Origin: a virus
Strand: one strand, 5' to 3'
Length of the DNA stretch: 40,326 nucleotides
IMG/VR virus record: IMGVR_UViG_3300043640_000180
Span: 1-40,326 of that record
How positions within the stretch are numbered: position 1 is the stretch's first letter; each line of letters begins with the position of its first letter. Made by a program: the position numbers and the translations under genes. Positions 38,188 through 40,326 of this stretch are shown piece by piece. The notes beneath the pieces were generated by a model. That model saw nothing but the letters and a program-made list of their open reading frames with translations. It made no database searches and had not been told where the DNA came from.

Positions 38188-38471
38188 AGCCTCCTAGCGA
38201 TCCCGATCTGGTTCCTGCGCCGTCTTCGACCCCGCGCAACTTTGTATCGGTTCCGCTGGGATACGAGGGTTCGGCTGGCGCGTCCATCCTCGAAGGTTTC
38301 GCCTCCCTGCGGCCCAGCGGCCAGCGTGAGCGCATGGTGCCGTATCCTATCCGGCTCCCAGCGTCGCAGATTGCCACGCTGGAGCGCCTGAAGGAGAGCC
38401 GGGGTGTCGTTCCCGCCCAATTCATCCGCGACGCCGTGGCGAGCTGCCTATCGCTTCTGGGTGAGGTCTAA
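38097..38471 (+). CDS. ParB-like ribbon-helix-helix partition partner
   Basis: This 124-aa protein starts at ATG 38097, with AAGGAG overlapping the end of the ParA core. The first 75 residues are Pro/Ser-rich, probably a ParA-interaction tail. The last 45 (from ERMVPYPIRLPASQIATLER to ASCLSLLGEV) follow a beta-helix-helix order: a strand VPYPIRLP, helix 1, a GVV turn and helix 2. Small RHH ParB proteins downstream of short ParA proteins bind the upstream array and trigger ParA. The role is inferred from synteny and fold. Confidence 0.7.
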   Translation: MAHKRAQLAGYALEDLHTHIDPIRDRKSPVEPPSDPDLVPAPSSTPRNFVSVPLGYEGSAGASILEGFASLRPSGQRERMVPYPIRLPASQIATLERLKESRGVVPAQFIRDAVASCLSLLGEV

Positions 38472-38473
38472 AA

Positions 38474-38500
38474 AGGGGGGTACTCAGGCGAGTACCCCCT
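38474..38500 (-). terminator. Terminator of the leftward rep transcript
   Basis: The 10-bp perfect stem GGGGGTACTC (38476-38485) with GAGTACCCCC (38490-38499) has the loop AGGC. On the minus strand it is followed by TTTTT (38474-38470), so it should stop the repA and 46-aa-ORF message. On the + strand it lies just after the RHH gene but has no U-tract. Confidence 0.75.
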
Positions 38501-38550
38501 AAACGACAACACATTTGGTACGTCTCTCTCCCGTTTCCCAGGGGAGCTTT

Positions 38551-38691
38551 TTACGGAACCTGTGCCTTGCGTTGCTCACGCGCAGCGCGCAGCTCGTTCC
38601 GAATGTCATGGAGCGTCAGCAGTAGATCGCTCGTGTACAGAATTGCGATGAAGCAACCGATGACCTTGGCCAGCTCCTCCGCGATATGCAT
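38551..38691 (-). CDS. 46-aa membrane-like peptide after repA
   Basis: This short ORF starts at ATG 38691, overlapping the repA stop (TGATG), and ends at TAA 38551. The peptide MHIAEELAKVIGCFIAIL then YTSDLLLTL is one hydrophobic helix, followed by a charged RNELRAAREQRKAQVP tail. Translational coupling to repA and the terminator just downstream suggest it is real. It may be a copy-control or toxin-like peptide; this is inference. Confidence 0.5.
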   Translation of the reverse strand: MHIAEELAKVIGCFIAILYTSDLLLTLHDIRNELRAAREQRKAQVP

Positions 38692-39707
38692 CAGCCAAGG
38701 TCCACCTTTTCGACGCGGGGCGCGATGGCCGGCTTGCTGATGCGGATCTCAATGCCGCCGCCCTGGGGGGGGTAATCAACCTTGAGTCCTGGGTGAGCTA
38801 ATTTCACCTTCCGCATCGCGGTTTTAACTTTTTTCTTGAGGTTGTCCTGGTCGGCATACTCACAACCAAGCTGCTGGCCGAGCATCTTCCAGGTGAGGAG
38901 ATGTTTTGTTCTGCCGCGTGCTTTGAGGTTCGCGCCGATGTAGTTGCAGAAGAGGTATAAATCCAGCGCCAGGGGAGACTTTCGCAGGGCGGTGATGGCC
39001 CGTAGATCGAACGGAATTGCACTCTCCATGATGGCCGCAAAGAAGTCTTGGCTTAACTCGATGTAGCTGTCGAAACTTGGGCTTTTGCCGGGCACCCACC
39101 ACCCGAGTACGCTGCGGTCGACGATCGGCTGCCGCTGCATGGATTCCATTTCGACGCGCTGCAATTTCTTGCCGTCCCACTCCGTATGATCCCACCGTCT
39201 ACGGTAGCTAATGTGCGATCCGATGAGACGCGCGAATTGCTCTTTTACCCTAGCGGTGTCGCTGCGCTTTCCACCCTTCGAGCTATCCAGCCCCAGCTCG
39301 TGAGAGAACTCAGCCAGGCGGCCACCTAGATGCAGCCTGCGTACCCCTGTGCGCTTCGCCTCTGTCACCATCCAGATGAGAATCAGGCGAGGCAAAATGC
39401 CGTAGGGATACCCCATCTGACAGTCGTTTCTCTCATCCCAACCGGGTTGAATGATGAGGGTGTAAGAGCCATTTTTTCGCTTCCATACCGGCGCTTTTCC
39501 GGGGTCTTTGTGGGGTAACGTACATTGCACCAGAAAGCGCGAGAGGAAGGCCGTCTCTCCCAGCGCATCGCCGTGTATCTCCTCGGACCCTTGAATGAGT
39601 TTTAGCGCCGCTTTAGATGGCTCTTTGGCGGCTGCGGCGGTCCCCGATTTTTCGTTCAGGCCCGTTGAATCTGCGATCTCTGGTAAGGAATTGGGGATAT
39701 CGTTCAT
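38691..39707 (-). CDS. repA: RepA_C-type plasmid replication initiator
   Basis: This 338-aa protein matches the RepA family (RepA_C, as in IncW-type plasmids): GYPYGILPRLILIW (99-112), TEAKRTG (115-121), RLAEFSHELGL (130-140), VKEQFARLIGSHISY, LSQDFFAAIMESAIPFDLRA and SPLALDLYLFCNYI, then a winged-helix-like C terminus with KVKLAHPGLKVDYPP. It should bind the iterons at 39841-40056 and open the origin. The first 55 residues are Ala/Glu-rich and probably flexible. ATG 39707 has AAAGGA upstream. It is oriented away from the iterons, as usual. Confidence 0.85.
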   Translation of the reverse strand: MNDIPNSLPEIADSTGLNEKSGTAAAAKEPSKAALKLIQGSEEIHGDALGETAFLSRFLVQCTLPHKDPGKAPVWKRKNGSYTLIIQPGWDERNDCQMGYPYGILPRLILIWMVTEAKRTGVRRLHLGGRLAEFSHELGLDSSKGGKRSDTARVKEQFARLIGSHISYRRRWDHTEWDGKKLQRVEMESMQRQPIVDRSVLGWWVPGKSPSFDSYIELSQDFFAAIMESAIPFDLRAITALRKSPLALDLYLFCNYIGANLKARGRTKHLLTWKMLGQQLGCEYADQDNLKKKVKTAMRKVKLAHPGLKVDYPPQGGGIEIRISKPAIAPRVEKVDLG

Positions 39708-39840
39708 AAGTCCTTTTGAATCTTTCCAACCTTACATTGTTTTTGAGTTTTGTCTAGGGATTTTTTAACTACAACTTTCGTTGGACGTAGAGGAAGCGAA
39801 GAGATTTCCACCGTGCGATGTGGATCAAAAAAGTTTTCCA

Positions 39841-40056
39841 CGCTGAAACGGTACCCCCCCCCTCAAGCGTATAGAAAGCGAACATTTTTTACCGCTGAAA
39901 CGGTACCCCCCCCCCTCACAATATCCTTTACCTAAAGGGTGATTTGCATATTTTCTCTTTTCTCAGTTTCGCTTTTTCATTCCCTGTGATCGACTTTATC
40001 CGGTTTTTTGCAACCGCTGAAACGGTACCCCCTTTTACCGCTGAAACGGTACCCCC
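39841..40056. repeat. Iterons, four copies
   Basis: The consensus is CGCTGAAACGGTACCCCC, usually preceded by AC. Copies start at 39841, 39893, 40015 and 40039, all in the same orientation. The first two run on into 9-10 C residues followed by CTCA. Each unit contains an ACCG/CGGT dyad. Direct repeats of this size beside a RepA_C gene are the classical initiator-binding sites. Spacings are 52, 122 and 24 bp. Confidence 0.8.
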
Positions 40057-40063
40057 CAAATAC

Positions 40064-40103
40064 CATGTAGTTAAGGCATGTAGTTAAGTACCATGTAGTA
40101 AGG
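40064..40103. repeat. Three short direct repeats beside the iterons
   Basis: CATGTAGTTAAG occurs at 40064-40075 and 40077-40088, with a diverged CATGTAGTAAGG at 40092-40103. They lie just past the last iteron and may bind a second origin factor or control repA. Confidence 0.55.
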
Positions 40104-40326
40104 CGGGGTCGGATTTCTGTGGAAATGTGAAAAACCTCGTCCTGGCTCCTGTTGCGGCCTCCAGTCGATTCGATCCCCTTTCCTGTCCCTTTCCCTCCAT
40201 CAAGCCTATCAATCGATTGGCACATGGTTCCACAACGTATATGAAAGCCTCCATAGAGACCCTTCGGAACTTCCAAACGGTAGTGTAAAAACGCTGTAAG
40301 TGCGGTATGGGACAGCCCTAGAGCTA

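Larger units (their letters stand above)
39708..40326. other. Replication origin region
   Basis: This is 619 bp without a convincing gene. It holds AT-rich DNA (39720-39780 and 39915-39990), four iterons (39841-40056), three short direct repeats (40064-40103), weak DnaA-box-like sites (TTTTCCACG at 39834-39842 and the inverse of ATTTCCACA at 40118-40126, each 7 of 9 to TTATCCACA) and TTATCC at 39996. It is therefore a likely oriV. An open frame over 39977-40276 reads through the iterons and is not a gene. From 40130 to the end I see no further structure. Confidence 0.7.

Noticed and set aside
39750-39758. Third operator copy upstream of repA (TTGTCTAGG)
   Set aside because: Only one half matches O1 and the other half is unrelated, so it is not counted as an operator.
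39977-40276. Leftward 99-aa open frame in the origin region
   Set aside because: It reads through two iterons and the short direct repeats, has no SD, and gives repeated GYRFSG-type peptide that simply reflects the DNA repeats.
1-40326. CRISPR arrays, tRNA or rRNA genes, insertion sequences, integrase
   Set aside because: I looked for repeat-spacer patterns, cloverleaf-like sequences, transposase motifs and tyrosine or serine recombinase motifs and saw none that held up.

Overview
The window reads as an essentially complete genome of about 40 kb for a temperate podovirus-like phage-plasmid. It carries a full set of tailed-phage structural genes: a TerL-like terminase, portal, an N4-gp56-like major capsid protein, connector and nozzle proteins, three large internal virion (ejection) proteins, tail fibres and a cell-wall hydrolase. 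It also carries a plasmid maintenance module: a RepA_C-type initiator with iterons, and ParA with a ribbon-helix-helix partner and a centromere-like array. No integrase, DNA polymerase or primase is recognisable, so the lysogen is probably an extrachromosomal plasmid that uses host replication enzymes. No direct terminal repeat is visible. Both ends lie in the same gene-free, repeat-rich replication region, which fits an arbitrarily opened circle. The host cannot be read from the DNA. It is probably a diderm with moderately high GC, and Acidobacteriota is my low-confidence guess from remembered resemblance of several proteins.

Layout. (1) 1-340 is gene-free and holds an 11-bp tandem array and a promoter. 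(2) 341-4037, rightward: a clamp-loader-like AAA+ ATPase, a GGDEF diguanylate cyclase and small proteins, with an HNH gene inserted on the opposite strand. Several of these genes sit behind a hairpin fused to the ribosome-binding site. (3) A bidirectional terminator lies near 4059-4087. (4) 8602-4065, leftward: an eleven-gene, translationally coupled early-type operon. It is led by a Rad50/RecF-like ATPase and driven by a strong promoter overlapping a palindromic operator. (5) 36337-8693, leftward: the late operon, in the order RusA, zinc-finger proteins, terminase, portal, scaffold-like protein, capsid, connector/nozzle, GNAT-like protein, internal virion proteins, a Tad2-like plus Acb2-like counter-defence pair, a lysis hydrolase and tail fibres. 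(6) 36423-36677: a small ribbon-helix-helix regulator with an apparently leaderless start, whose promoter carries the same operator as region 4. (7) 37237-36674: a leftward protein of unknown function. (8) 37355-38471: the par module. (9) 39707-38551: repA and a 46-aa membrane-like ORF, read leftward. (10) 39708-40326: the iteron origin.

The most notable content is the adjacent, ATGA-coupled pair of nucleotide-signal sponge genes (DUF2829/Tad2 and an Acb2/Tad1-hairpin protein). By family knowledge these should blunt Thoeris and CBASS immunity. A second notable point is the shared palindromic operator, which links a candidate repressor to the early operon and could be the plasmid/lytic switch. 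All family assignments were made by eye and memory; no database search was run.
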